DNA of 49,110 nucleotides from Niabella sp. GTDB taxonomy: Bacteria > Bacteroidota > Bacteroidia > Chitinophagales > Chitinophagaceae. The stretch covers positions 1-49,110 of the forward strand of contig JAGIAT010000023.1 in the NCBI GenBank assembly GCA_017744715.1. The letters run 5' to 3'. Below the pieces are notes generated by a model. The model made no database searches and was not told the origin of the DNA. It saw nothing but the letters and a program-made list of their open reading frames with translations. Shown here piece after piece: positions 1-9,500 of this stretch (its first letter is position 1; each line of letters opens with the position of its first letter). The translations under genes and the position numbers were made by a program.

Positions 1-28
1 AGGAGGCTTCGGCCTCCCTTTTTTTATT
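1..28 (+). terminator. Rho-independent terminator of a gene left of the window
   Basis: A GGAGGC / GCCTCC stem with a TTCG tetraloop is followed at once by a run of seven T on the plus strand. This is a textbook intrinsic terminator for a plus-strand gene that ends before the window. On the minus strand no T-run follows within the window, so it is not obviously the recJ terminator. Confidence 0.75.
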
Positions 29-53
29 ACATACATATTTTTACCGGACACCA

Positions 54-82
54 GTTATTCGAGACTTTAAGTCTCGAATAAC
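54..82. repeat. Perfect 13-bp inverted repeat downstream of recJ
   Basis: The arms GTTATTCGAGACT (54-66) and AGTCTCGAATAAC (70-82) are perfect inverted copies around a 3-nt loop. It lies 11 bp beyond the recJ stop codon. No clear T-run follows on either strand, so it may be a weak terminator or an mRNA 3'-end stabilising hairpin for the minus-strand transcript. Confidence 0.6.
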
Positions 83-93
83 AAAAACAAAAA

Positions 94-1788
94 TTAGCTG
101 GCTCTTACATCTTCCACCCGCAATTGCAGGCTCTTCCTGCCTTGCCATTCATTTTCGTCTATTTTAAATACCAGGTCAAAGGGGCGCCCCCCGGACACAA
201 TGGGGAATTTTGCTGCCATATTAAACCCGATACCCGTTAGCTGTATCCCTTGCTGTTGTACCACAAACCGGAGGTGCTGTTCTTTTACAATGCGGCTAAA
301 GCCCGTATCGCGTACCCCCCGTGCCAGAAACTGGGGACTCATATTTCCGGGACCAAAAGGCTCCATTTGGCGGAGGATGTTAAAAAAAGCGGGGGAGATA
401 TCAGCAAACGAAATTTCCGCATCAATGATGATCTCCGGTGTCAGCAGTTCTTCTGAAATACTGGCTGCAACCACTGCTTCAAATTTTTCCCGGAACAGAT
501 CTATGTTTTCCTTGCTAAGGGTAAGCCCGGCAGCTGCAAAGTGCCCACCATAGCCGATCAGGTATTCCCGGCAGGCATGAATGGCTTCGTACAGGTTAAA
601 TCCGGGAACGCTCCGGGCGCTTCCGGCGGCATAGTCGCCACTTTCCGTTAACACTACGGTGGGGCGGTAGTGATGCTCAATCAGCCGGGAGGCCACAATG
701 CCCACTACGCCTTTATGCCAATGCGGCTGGTATACTACGGTCGATTTTCGGGTGCTCCAGGTAGTGTTCTGCACAATAATTTCCAGAGCTTCTTCTGTAA
801 TGCTGGAGTCGGCTTCTTTGCGTTCGCTGTTATCGCTGTGCAACAGTTCGGCATAGCCCAGGGCCTCCTCATAAGAAGCGGCTACAAAAAGCTGAACAGC
901 CTTCCGGGCATCGTCCATCCTTCCGGCTGCGTTTACCCTGGGGGCAATCATAAACACAAGGTTGTGTATGTAAAGGGGCATACGGGTTCCGCTCAAATAT
1001 GCAAGTGCCCGGATGCCGGCGTTGGGGTCCTTGTTTACCTGCTGCAACCCATAATAAGCGAGGATCCTGTTTTCGCCGGTGATGGGAACGATGTCCGCAG
1101 CGATCGCCGTGGCAACCAGGTCCAGGTATTGATATGGAAATGTGGCCGGCAATGCCAGCTTTTCACAAAGGGCGGTAATGAGCTTATAGCCTACACCGCA
1201 TCCGCAAAGCTCTTTATAAGGGTATGCGCAGTCTGGCTGTTTCGGGTTCAGGATGGCCGCTGCATCCGGCAAAATGGTATCGGGCAAATGGTGATCACAG
1301 ATCACAAAATCGATCTGGAGGGTACGGGCATACTGTACCAGGTCTACAGATTTGATGCCGCAATCCAGCGCAATGATCAGGGAAAACCCGTTTGCTTTTG
1401 CAAAATCGATACCGGCTTTACTTACGCCGTATCCTTCCCGGTACCGGTGCGGGATATAGAAATCCACGGGCTGGTGCTGCGTCTTTAAAAAGCGGTACAT
1501 GGCCGCTACGGATGTGGTTCCATCCACATCATAATCGCCAAATACCAGTATTTTTTCATGGTTCCGGAAAGCGGCCAGTACGCGTTCCACAGCTTTATCC
1601 ATGTCCTTCATCAGCCAGGGGCTATGCAGTTGCTGGATCTGGGGGCGGAAGAAAAGCCTGGCTTCTTCAAAGGTCCGGATTCCGCGCTGCACAAGGATCT
1701 TACAAAGAACACGATTGATTTTTAATGTGTTTTGTAAAGCAGTTACAGCATCAGGATCAGGCTGCAGTATGTTCCATCGTTTCTCCAT
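94..1788 (-). CDS. recJ: Single-stranded-DNA-specific exonuclease RecJ
   Basis: This is a 564-residue protein of normal RecJ length. RecJ is a cytoplasmic 5'-to-3' exonuclease on single-stranded DNA that works in RecF-pathway recombination, mismatch repair and base excision repair. The DHH domain carries GDYDVDGTTS at residues 84-93 and DHHLPD at 165-170, both part of the metal-binding active site. The DHHA1 domain has the glycine-rich GYGGHFAAAGL near residues 413-423, and a C-terminal OB-like region follows. The start ATG lies 31 bp after the upstream polyprenyl synthetase gene on the same strand, so the two are probably co-transcribed. No key residue appears to be missing. Confidence 0.96.
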   Translation of the reverse strand: MEKRWNILQPDPDAVTALQNTLKINRVLCKILVQRGIRTFEEARLFFRPQIQQLHSPWLMKDMDKAVERVLAAFRNHEKILVFGDYDVDGTTSVAAMYRFLKTQHQPVDFYIPHRYREGYGVSKAGIDFAKANGFSLIIALDCGIKSVDLVQYARTLQIDFVICDHHLPDTILPDAAAILNPKQPDCAYPYKELCGCGVGYKLITALCEKLALPATFPYQYLDLVATAIAADIVPITGENRILAYYGLQQVNKDPNAGIRALAYLSGTRMPLYIHNLVFMIAPRVNAAGRMDDARKAVQLFVAASYEEALGYAELLHSDNSERKEADSSITEEALEIIVQNTTWSTRKSTVVYQPHWHKGVVGIVASRLIEHHYRPTVVLTESGDYAAGSARSVPGFNLYEAIHACREYLIGYGGHFAAAGLTLSKENIDLFREKFEAVVAASISEELLTPEIIIDAEISFADISPAFFNILRQMEPFGPGNMSPQFLARGVRDTGFSRIVKEQHLRFVVQQQGIQLTGIGFNMAAKFPIVSGGRPFDLVFKIDENEWQGRKSLQLRVEDVRAS

Positions 1789-1819
1789 TGCGGGCAGGTT
1801 GGTTGATCGCAGGGGATCT

Positions 1820-2788
1820 TTAGTATTTTCTTTCGGTTACATAATGAACAAGGTCTTCCAGGCCCCGGCGGTATTCATTGTCCGGACAGGTAGCTAAAAT
1901 TTCCAGTGCTTCGTTCTTATACGCATTCATCTTTTCAGCAGCGTACCGAATACCCCCAGTATCCTTAACCATCTGGAGCACCCATTGTACTTTTTGACGG
2001 TCGTTGTTATTGTTCTTTACAATATTAATGATTTTTTGTTTTGTAGCCTTATCGGTGTTATTAAGGGTATAAATCAGGGGCAGGGTCATTTTCTTTTCCT
2101 TGATGTCGTTGCCGGTTGGCTTGCCCACATCCTCGCTGGCGTAATCGAAAAGATCATCCTTGATCTGGAAGGCAATGCCGGTTTTTTCGCCAAAAAGACG
2201 GGCTTTTTCCGTGGCTTCTTCATTTTCGGTCACCGACCAGGCACCCGCGCTGCAGGCGGATGCCAGGAGGGAGGCGGTTTTATTTTTAATGATTTCGTAG
2301 TAAATAGCTTCTTTAAGGTTCAACGACCGGGCTTTTTCCAGCTGCAGCAGCTCGCCTTCTGCCATTTTCTGGATAGCGTCGGACATGATCTTCAGCATCC
2401 GGTGGTCGCCGTGTTCCAGGGACAACAGGAGCCCGGTGGCAAAAAGATAGTCTCCCACCAGCACGGAAGCCTTGTTTTTCCAGAGTGCATAGGTCGAAAA
2501 AAAGCCCCGGCGCTCATACGAGTCGTCCACCACATCATCATGCACCAGGGAGCCGGTATGAAGGATCTCCACCAGGGATGCCGCACGGTAAGTGGCCTCG
2601 GTAGTAGGACTGAACATTTTGGCAGACAGGAAAACAAACATGGGCCGTAATTGTTTACCCTTCCTTTTGACGATATACCGCATAATCCGGTCCAAAAGGG
2701 GCGTATTGCTCTTTACGGCGGCGTTAAACCGCTGTTCGAAGTTCTCTAATTCAACTTTTATGAGGGAGGTGGGGAGCTTCATTGTCAA
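1820..2788 (-). CDS. Trans-polyprenyl diphosphate synthase (IspB-like)
   Basis: This 322-residue all-alpha prenyltransferase condenses isopentenyl diphosphate onto an allylic primer to build the polyprenyl tail of a quinone, in this phylum normally menaquinone. The substrate-binding GKQLRP is at residues 44-49. The first Asp-rich motif is DDVVDD at 84-89 and the second is KDDLFD in the C-terminal half, both needed to hold Mg-diphosphate. It is the first gene of a minus-strand pair with recJ and is divergent from the OmpA-like gene. ATG codons at 2788 and 2782 are both possible starts; the longer is given. The product chain length (hepta- or octaprenyl) cannot be told by eye. Confidence 0.92.
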   Translation of the reverse strand: MTMKLPTSLIKVELENFEQRFNAAVKSNTPLLDRIMRYIVKRKGKQLRPMFVFLSAKMFSPTTEATYRAASLVEILHTGSLVHDDVVDDSYERRGFFSTYALWKNKASVLVGDYLFATGLLLSLEHGDHRMLKIMSDAIQKMAEGELLQLEKARSLNLKEAIYYEIIKNKTASLLASACSAGAWSVTENEEATEKARLFGEKTGIAFQIKDDLFDYASEDVGKPTGNDIKEKKMTLPLIYTLNNTDKATKQKIINIVKNNNNDRQKVQWVLQMVKDTGGIRYAAEKMNAYKNEALEILATCPDNEYRRGLEDLVHYVTERKY

Positions 2789-2908
2789 TGCATAATATTA
2801 CGGCAAAATAAGAGTAAATCCACCAAATGGGGGAGATTTAATTTACTCATTTTTAATTGAAAATAAACAAGAAAGGTCGATTTTTTTATTATTTTTTTTG
2901 GTTAAAAA

Positions 2909-2939
2909 TTTGTTTATATAAGAAATGGCTTTAAATTTG
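2909..2939 (+). promoter_or_regulatory. Bacteroidota-type promoter of the OmpA-like gene
   Basis: TTTG at 2909-2912 (-33 element) and TAAATTTG at 2932-2939 (matches the -7 consensus TAnnTTTG) are 19 nt apart, the spacing expected for the primary sigma factor of this phylum. Transcription would start near 2945, about 38 nt before the ATG at 2983. The surrounding sequence is very AT-rich, as expected for a strongly expressed outer-membrane protein gene. Confidence 0.65.
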
Positions 2940-2982
2940 CTATTCATTTTAGGAAATCGTTTTTAAATCTTAATCCTTAGTT

Positions 2983-4629
2983 ATGACAAGCAAAAAGTAC
3001 ACATTATTGGCAGGTCTAGGCTGCCTTATTGCGTCTACAGGGTTTTCTCAGGTAAGCCCTTCGCATCCGTACACCGCGCCTCACCCGTTGTACGGTACTT
3101 ATTCTGTTACAGACTCCAATTACTATTCTGGTAAAAGACTGCAGCAGCATAATGACTTTATGGTTGGTACAAGCGATTATCCCGCTAAACCTAAAGACAT
3201 GTGGGAACTCGGTATCAAAGGTGGATCTTTCTTAGTAAATGGTGATGTTAGTGCCCGTATGGGGAACTCTTTTGGATTTGGTGGTCATATCCGCAAATCC
3301 TTAGGTCACGTAATGTCGTTAAGACTGGAGTATGTTTATGGTGTTGCTAAAGGGCTGAACTGGAGACCTTCTACAGGGTATTCAAAAGCTCCTTCTGACA
3401 ACCCCTGGATTGCTGCCGGTTATGGAGGAGATCCAGTAAACTACAACTACAAAACAGTTGCTCAGGATCTGTCTTTACAGGCATTATTTAACTTAGGAAA
3501 CATCCGTTTCTATAAAGCACAGACTGGAGCTACTATCTATGCTTTGGCGGGTGTTGGTGTAAACACCTTCCGTACAACAGTTAATGCTTGGAATGGCTCC
3601 AGCAAGTACAGTTTCCCTGCTCCCGGAACTCAGGATAACGTAAACCGGAAAGATGCGTTGAAAGCAGCTAAAGATCAGTTGGATGATTCTTATGAGTCTG
3701 CTGCTGAAAGAGATCCCAGCGTTAAATGGAGCAAAATGTTTGCAGGTTATATCACACCTTCCGCTACTGCAGGTGCCGGTATCGCTTTCAGACTGTCTCC
3801 CCGTGTTAACCTGGCCATTGAAGATCGCGTGATCTACAACATGCATGCTTCTGATCTGTTAGACGGTCAGCGTTGGGCAGAGCAGCCTTCTCTGAGCCCT
3901 GATAAAGATTTCTTTAACTACCTGACTGTAGGTCTGAACTTTAACCTGGGTAACAAATCCAGAAGAGTAGAGCCGCTGTACTGGTTGAACCCGCTGAACT
4001 ATGCTTACGGCGAACTGCGTCGTGTACCTGAAATCGTACTGCCTGATGCAGATGGCGATGGTGTTACTGACCAATTTGACCAAGAGCAAACACCTGCTGG
4101 TTGCCCGGTTGATACGCATGGTGTAAGCCGCGATACAGATGGTGACGGTGTTCCTGATTGTAAAGATAAAGAACTGATCACTCCTACTTACTGCCAGCCG
4201 GTAGATGCTGATGGAGTTGGTAAATGTCCTTGTCCAGAAGGTTGTGGTGTTAAACCCGCTGATGATTGCGCTACTTTACTGGGTGCTTTACCAAGCGTAA
4301 CTTTCAAAGCAAACTCTAACACGCTTTCTGCTGATGCTGCTGCTTCTTTAGCTACTGTAGCTTCTAAACTGAGAGCTAATCCAAACTGTAAAGTGGTTGT
4401 AGTTGGCTATTGCGCTGCTACTAAAAAACAACAGCAATTAAGCTGGGATCATGTAAATAAAGTGATCACTCACTTACAGGAAAAAGAAGGTATCAGCGGA
4501 GATCGTTTCATCTTCTCTTCTGGTCAGGAAGGTGGAGATTGCAATTCCGTAGATATCCGTGCAGCTGCACCGGGTGAAGACGGACCGAACACTGTTGCTC
4601 CTCCGCATCCAAATCTTCGCAAAAAATAG
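2983..4629 (+). CDS. OmpA-family outer membrane protein with thrombospondin type-3 repeats
   Basis: This 548-residue secreted protein has an N-terminal signal peptide (MTSKKYTLLAGLGCLIASTG, cleaved after about residue 23). A long beta-barrel-like region follows (about 55-335). Acidic calcium-binding thrombospondin type-3 repeats (DADGDGVTD and DTDGDGVPD, about 353-395) lead to an OmpA-like C-terminal domain (about 430-525) that normally anchors the outer membrane to peptidoglycan. The C-terminal domain is unusual: where most OmpA domains read GHTD, this reads GYCA (475-478), and the usual LSxxRA reads LSWDHV (486-491). The Asp and Arg that bind diaminopimelate are therefore replaced. The gene is monocistronic with its own promoter and terminator, and its codon use (GCT, GGT, CGT) differs from its neighbours in the way highly expressed genes do. 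Confidence 0.85.
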   Translation: MTSKKYTLLAGLGCLIASTGFSQVSPSHPYTAPHPLYGTYSVTDSNYYSGKRLQQHNDFMVGTSDYPAKPKDMWELGIKGGSFLVNGDVSARMGNSFGFGGHIRKSLGHVMSLRLEYVYGVAKGLNWRPSTGYSKAPSDNPWIAAGYGGDPVNYNYKTVAQDLSLQALFNLGNIRFYKAQTGATIYALAGVGVNTFRTTVNAWNGSSKYSFPAPGTQDNVNRKDALKAAKDQLDDSYESAAERDPSVKWSKMFAGYITPSATAGAGIAFRLSPRVNLAIEDRVIYNMHASDLLDGQRWAEQPSLSPDKDFFNYLTVGLNFNLGNKSRRVEPLYWLNPLNYAYGELRRVPEIVLPDADGDGVTDQFDQEQTPAGCPVDTHGVSRDTDGDGVPDCKDKELITPTYCQPVDADGVGKCPCPEGCGVKPADDCATLLGALPSVTFKANSNTLSADAAASLATVASKLRANPNCKVVVVGYCAATKKQQQLSWDHVNKVITHLQEKEGISGDRFIFSSGQEGGDCNSVDIRAAAPGEDGPNTVAPPHPNLRKK

Positions 4630-4652
4630 TAACTTTTTGCTATAACAGATAT

Positions 4653-4684
4653 AAACCCTTCCCGTTTGGGAAGGGTTTTTTTTT
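4653..4684 (+). terminator. Rho-independent terminator of the OmpA-like gene
   Basis: A 10-bp perfect stem, AACCCTTCCC / GGGAAGGGTT, with a GTTT loop is followed by at least seven T. It begins 24 bp after the OmpA-like stop codon. Confidence 0.9.
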
Positions 4685-4690
4685 GTGTGA

Positions 4691-4964
4691 GGCCACTGAA
4701 GCACAGAGGGCTAAAGCGGGAGATATTGTGTGTGGGGTAAATTAATTCAGCGTCTCAGAGGCAATACAAAGGGGCATAGGATGATGCCGCTGAGGCACAG
4801 AAACGCAGAGAGTTAAAGCGGGAGGTATTGCGGCTGGAGAGCAAACCAATTCAGCGTTTCCGTGGCAATAAAAAGGGGCATGCCACTGAGGCACAGAAAA
4901 CGCAGAGAGTTAAAGCAGGAGGTATTGTGGCTGGAAAACAAACCAATTCAGCGTTTCAGTGGCA
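4691..4964. repeat. Three tandem copies of a palindrome-ended intergenic repeat
   Basis: Units lie at about 4691-4763, 4785-4867 and 4881-4964, with a period of 94-96 bp. Each begins with a version of TGCCACTGAGGCACAG, has a core with GCAGAGAGTTAAAGC and GGAGGTATTG, and ends with a version of CAGCGTTTCAGTGGCA. The unit ends are inverted copies (TGCCACTGA / TCAGTGGCA), perfect in unit 3 and slightly decayed in units 1 and 2. Units are joined by A-rich spacers containing GGGGCAT. Divergence rises from unit 3 to unit 1. It has no coding capacity. It resembles REP/MITE-type extragenic elements seen in multiple copies in Bacteroidota genomes. Confidence 0.85.
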
Positions 4965-4999
4965 ATAAAAAAGCTGCCTCAATTGCGTGAGACAGCTTC
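4965..4999 (-). terminator. Rho-independent terminator of gltD
   Basis: Read on the minus strand, AAGCTGTCTC and GAGGCAGCTT (10 bp, one G-T wobble) form a stem around a short loop, followed by six T. It starts about 27 bp past the gltD stop codon and lies directly against the third palindromic repeat. Confidence 0.85.
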
Positions 5000-5025
5000 A
5001 AAAAATTATTTATTTTATCCGGTCT

Positions 5026-6531
5026 TTATTCGAAAGACATCAGCACCGATTGCTCCTTGGCTTCCAGTATGGAATGTCCCATCAGGAATTCATCCACTTT
5101 CCGGGCGCATTCGCGGCCCTCACTGATGGCCCAAACCACCAGGCTCTGGCCCCGGCGCATGTCACCGGCGGTGAATACTTTCGGGATATTGGTTTTATAT
5201 TCCTGCTCAGAAGCTTTTACATTACCCCGGTTATCCAGTTCCACATCCAGCGCTTCAAGAAGCCCCTGGTATTGCGGATGTACAAAGCCCATCGCCAGCA
5301 AGGCCAGCTCGCAGGGCATTTCACGCTCGGAACCCGGTACTTCGGTAAATTGGGCGGGCTTTCCCGGCTCGGGCGTTTTCCATTCCAGGTCTACTACCAC
5401 AAGCGATGTCAGGTTGCCGTTTTCGTCACCTTTGAATGCTTTGGTGGCAATGGACCAATGCCGGTTGGCGCCTTCTTCATGACTGGTGGTTGTTTTCAAC
5501 AGCATGGGATAGGAAGGCCAGGGCATAGCTTCTGTACGTTCTTTCGGAGGCGTTGGCAACAATTCAAACTGGGTTACCGAAGCGGCTTTATGCCGGTTGC
5601 TGGTGCCTACGCAGTCGCTTCCGGTATCGCCGCCGCCGATCACTACCACGTTTTTACCGGTGGCCAGTACTTCTTCTGTTAAGATATTGCTTTCGATATC
5701 CTGGTGGGCGAGGAAATCCTTTCCATCAACGCGTTTATTATTCTGTTTCAGGAAATCCATGGCAAAGTGAACCCCCTTCAGTTCCCGCCCCGGAATGGGC
5801 AGGTTACGGGGAACGGTACTTCCTCCGCACAGGACCACTGCGTCATAGTTGCGCAGCAGGTCATGAATACTGATGTTCTTGCCTACGTTCGCATGACAGC
5901 GGAATTCTACCCCTTCTTCCTGCATCACTTCAATACGGCGGTCTACCACCCATTTCTCCAGCTTAAAATCGGGGATGCCATAGCGCAGCAGTCCGCCTGG
6001 TTTTTCGTCCCGCTCAAAAACAGTTACCAAATGACCCGCGTAATTGAGCTGCGCCGCAGCAGCAAGACCGGAGGGACCGCTGCCCACAACGGCTACTTTT
6101 TTACCGGTGCGGATATTGGGCCCTTTTTTGGAAACGAATCCTTTTTCAAAGGCGATCTCAATGATATGCTTTTCGATTTCTTCAATCGCAATAGGAGGCT
6201 GGTTGATGCCCAGCACACAGGCAGATTCGCAAGGTGCAGGACAAATTCTTCCCGTAAACTCCGGGAAATTATTAGTAGAGCTCAGAATATCATATGCTTC
6301 TTTATATTCTTTGCGATAAACGGCATCATTAAACTCCGGGATTACGTTGCCCAGCGGGCAGCCGCTATGACAAAAAGGTACCCCGCAATCCATACATCTT
6401 GCGGCCTGGTTATTTAGTTGTTCTTCCGGAAATAATGTTACGAACTCTTTATAATGCTGAACACGTTCTGCTACTGCTTTTTTGGGGGGAGTTTCTCTGG
6501 AAAACTCTAAAAATCCTGTTGGTTTACCCAT
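5026..6531 (-). CDS. gltD: Glutamate synthase (NADPH) small subunit
   Basis: This 501-residue FAD-dependent reductase passes electrons from NADPH through iron-sulfur clusters to the large GOGAT subunit, which makes two glutamates from glutamine and 2-oxoglutarate. N-terminal cysteines C46, C49, C54 and C58 (RCMDCGVPFCHSGCP) and a second group, CPAPCESAC (about 97-105), are the [4Fe-4S] ligands. The FAD-binding VVGSGPSGLAAA (about 149-160) and the NADPH-binding VVVIGGGDTGSDC (about 295) are intact. It lies 41 bp downstream of gltB on the same strand and is followed by a terminator, so gltBD is a two-gene operon. Confidence 0.96.
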   Translation of the reverse strand: MGKPTGFLEFSRETPPKKAVAERVQHYKEFVTLFPEEQLNNQAARCMDCGVPFCHSGCPLGNVIPEFNDAVYRKEYKEAYDILSSTNNFPEFTGRICPAPCESACVLGINQPPIAIEEIEKHIIEIAFEKGFVSKKGPNIRTGKKVAVVGSGPSGLAAAAQLNYAGHLVTVFERDEKPGGLLRYGIPDFKLEKWVVDRRIEVMQEEGVEFRCHANVGKNISIHDLLRNYDAVVLCGGSTVPRNLPIPGRELKGVHFAMDFLKQNNKRVDGKDFLAHQDIESNILTEEVLATGKNVVVIGGGDTGSDCVGTSNRHKAASVTQFELLPTPPKERTEAMPWPSYPMLLKTTTSHEEGANRHWSIATKAFKGDENGNLTSLVVVDLEWKTPEPGKPAQFTEVPGSEREMPCELALLAMGFVHPQYQGLLEALDVELDNRGNVKASEQEYKTNIPKVFTAGDMRRGQSLVVWAISEGRECARKVDEFLMGHSILEAKEQSVLMSFE

Positions 6532-6572
6532 TCAATTTGAAATTTGAGATTTGAAATTTTAAATTTCTACGA
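6532..6572. repeat. AT-rich AAATTTGA-type spacer between gltB and gltD
   Basis: The 41-bp intergenic spacer is almost wholly made of repeats of AATTTGA / TCAAATT units (AATTTGAAATTTGAGATTTG). It is low-complexity sequence. No hairpin with a T-run is present, which fits read-through from gltB into gltD. Confidence 0.5.
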
Positions 6573-9500
6573 TTATGCCAATTGCTTTTGCTCTTCTTTT
6601 GCCAGTAATACTTTCTTGTATTCGGAAGGGAACACTTTTACAAAGTTCTTCAGCTGGTTTTCAAAATCATCGAGGATGAATTTGGCTACCGGGCTGTTGG
6701 TATACTGGTAATGTTTGGAGATATACTGGTTCAGGAATTGTGCATCGGTGTCATTAACCGGATCCAGTTCTACCATTTCCTTATTGCAATTGTCTGCAAA
6801 TTTCTGACTGGCATCATACACGTAAGCGATACCGCCGCTCATACCGGCAGCAAAGTTCCGCCCGGTATTGCCCAGGATAATGGCCTTTCCGCCGGTCATA
6901 TATTCGCAGCCATGATCACCAACACCTTCTACCACAACGGTGGCACCGGAATTGCGCACGGCAAAACGCTCACCCGCTTTTCCGCGGATAAAACCTTCAC
7001 CGCTGGTAGCTCCGTAAAATGCTACGTTGCCGATGATGCTGTTCTCTTCCGCCACAAAACCGGCCTTGGCATCGGGATAGGTGATCAGCTTGGCACCGCT
7101 TAATCCTTTACCAAAGTAATCGTTGGCATCTCCTTCCAGCTCCAGTGTAATTCCTTTGTTACAGAATGCACCAAAACTTTGTCCGGCAGTGCCTTTCAGT
7201 TTCAGGTGCACGGTATCTTCCGGTAATCCTTCCGAGCGGTATTTTTTAGTGATCTCGTGCGAAAGGATGGTGCCCGCGGCGCGGTCGGTGTTCACAATAT
7301 CAAATGATGCTTTTACGGCCGTTCCGTTTTCGATGGCGGGTTTGGCCGCTTCTACAAACTTCCAGTCCAGCACGGATTTGATGCCGTGATCCTGCTCTTC
7401 TGCATTGTACAGGCCGATACCGTCTTCTTCCTGCTGACGGTAAAGGATCGGGGATAGATCCAGGTTCTTGTATTTCCAGTGGGTGATGCCCTCCCTTACT
7501 TTGAGGTCGTTCGACTGGCCGATCATTTCCTCTACGGTCCGGTATCCCAGTTCAGCCATTACTTCCCGCATATCTTCTGTCAGGAATTTGAAGAAGTTTA
7601 CTACGTGATCGGGATTACCGGTAAAGCGTTTCCGCAGTTCCGGATCCTGTGTGGCCACGCCAACCGGGCAGGTGTTCAGATGGCATTTGCGCATCATAAT
7701 ACAACCTTCAACAATCAATGCAGCGGTGGCTACACCCCATTCTTCGGCGCCCAGCATAGCGGCAATCACGATATCGCGGCCGGTACGCATCTGTCCGTCG
7801 GTTTGTAATACCACCCTGCTTCTGAGTTTGTTTTTAACCAGCGTTTGCTGTGCTTCTGCCACACCCAGTTCCCAGGGTAACCCGGCATGACGGATGGAGC
7901 TGATGGGAGAGGCCCCCGTTCCGCCGTCATGACCTGCAATCAATACCACGTCTGCCTTTGCTTTTGTAACACCCGCAGCGATGGTACCTACACCGGCCTT
8001 GCTCACCAGTTTTACGTTGATGCGTGCATGACGGTTGGCATTCTTCAAATCAAAGATCAGCTGTGCCAGGTCTTCAATCGAATAGATATCATGGTGCGGG
8101 GGCGGAGAAATCAATCCTACTCCGGGCGTCGCATGCCGGGTTTTACCGATCCAGTCATCTACCTTATCACCGGGAAGCTGTCCGCCTTCGCCGGGCTTGG
8201 CACCCTGCGCCATTTTAATCTGCAGTTCATCGGCCTCTGTTAAATACAGGCTGGTTACACCAAAGCGGGCGCTGGCCACCTGTTTGATGGCGCTGCGCAT
8301 GCTATCGCCATTTTCCAATGGTGTATAACGGGCCTCATCTTCTCCGCCTTCACCGGTATTGCTTTTTCCGCCCAGGCGGTTCATGGCAATGGCCAGCGTG
8401 GTATGTGCTTCCCAGCTGATAGAGCCAAAGCTCATCGCCCCGGTCGCAAAGCGTTTGTAAATTTTTTCCGCCGGTTCTACCTCATCAATGGAGATGGGCT
8501 TCCGGGTACGCTTAAAGTCCAGCAAACCTCTTAACGTGATTGCCTTGGAGGTTTGATCATTTACGAGCTTTGTATATTTTTTGAAAATGTTGTAGTCATT
8601 CATTTTTGTTGAATACTGCAACAGGTGGATTGTTTGCGGGTTAAACAGGTGCGCTTCCCCTTTCCGTTTCCATTGGTAAAAACCTCCTGTCGGAAGCTGA
8701 TCTACCGGGCTGGGTTTCTGGCTGAATCCAAAATGATGTTTGGTCAAAGCCTCGCGCGCAATTTCATCCAGCCCCATACCTTCAATACGGGAGGTGGTGC
8801 CGGTAAAGTACTTCCGCACCACGGCCTGGTTAAGACCAATGATCTCAAAGATCTGCGCACCCTGGTAAGACTGGAGGGTAGAGATTCCCATTTTGGAGAA
8901 CACCTTCAGCAGCCCGTCGCTTACGGCTTTGATATAGTTCTTATAAAGTTCTTCCGTAGAAAGCGCGGTCTTTATTTTCCCCGTTTCTTTCAGGTTGTGA
9001 ATGGTGGAGAAAGCCAGGTAGGGATTAATAGCCGTAGCGCCAAAGCCCAGCAGGCAGGCGAAGTGGTGCACTTCCCAAACATCACCGGCTTCTACTACAA
9101 TGCCTACTTTTCCACGCAGCCCTTTGCGGATCAGGTGGTGATGCACGGCAGATACGGCCAGCAGCGAAGGAATAGGCGCGTGTTGGCTGTCGATAGCCCG
9201 GTCCTGCAATACCAATACTTCAAAACCGTCATTCACCGCATCTTCTGCATAAGCGCAGATCCGGTCCAGTCCTTTTTCAAGGGAGCCGGGTTTTCCATCG
9301 GCCCTGAAATAACACTGCAGGGTTTTTGCCTGGAAAGTGCCGGTATCAATGCTCCGCAGGGTTTCCAGTTCAAAATTGGTGAGCACGGGCTGCTTTAGGG
9401 CTACCACGTGGCAATCCATTTCATCTTCGATCAGCAGGCTGCCGTTATCGCCTACAAAAGTGGCCAGCGACATTACCATCCGCTCCCGGATCGGGTCGAT

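Larger units (their letters stand above)
4630..5025. other. Gene-free stretch between two convergent genes: terminators plus repeats
   Basis: This 396-bp interval between the OmpA-like gene and gltD has no credible ORF. It contains the OmpA-like terminator, three tandem copies of a roughly 95-bp palindromic repeat, and the gltD terminator, and nothing else that I can see. Confidence 0.8.

Noticed and set aside
670..1488. 272-codon plus-strand frame inside recJ
   Set aside because: It is antisense to the conserved DHH/DHHA1 domains; no signal peptide, motif or ribosome site supports it.
4691..4964. Possible CRISPR array
   Set aside because: The repeats are about 95 bp long, palindrome-ended and decayed, with spacers that are near-identical to each other. 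There are no short identical repeats with unique spacers and no cas genes.
5704..6417. Plus-strand frames inside gltD
   Set aside because: They oppose conserved cysteine and nucleotide-binding motifs of gltD and have no features of their own.
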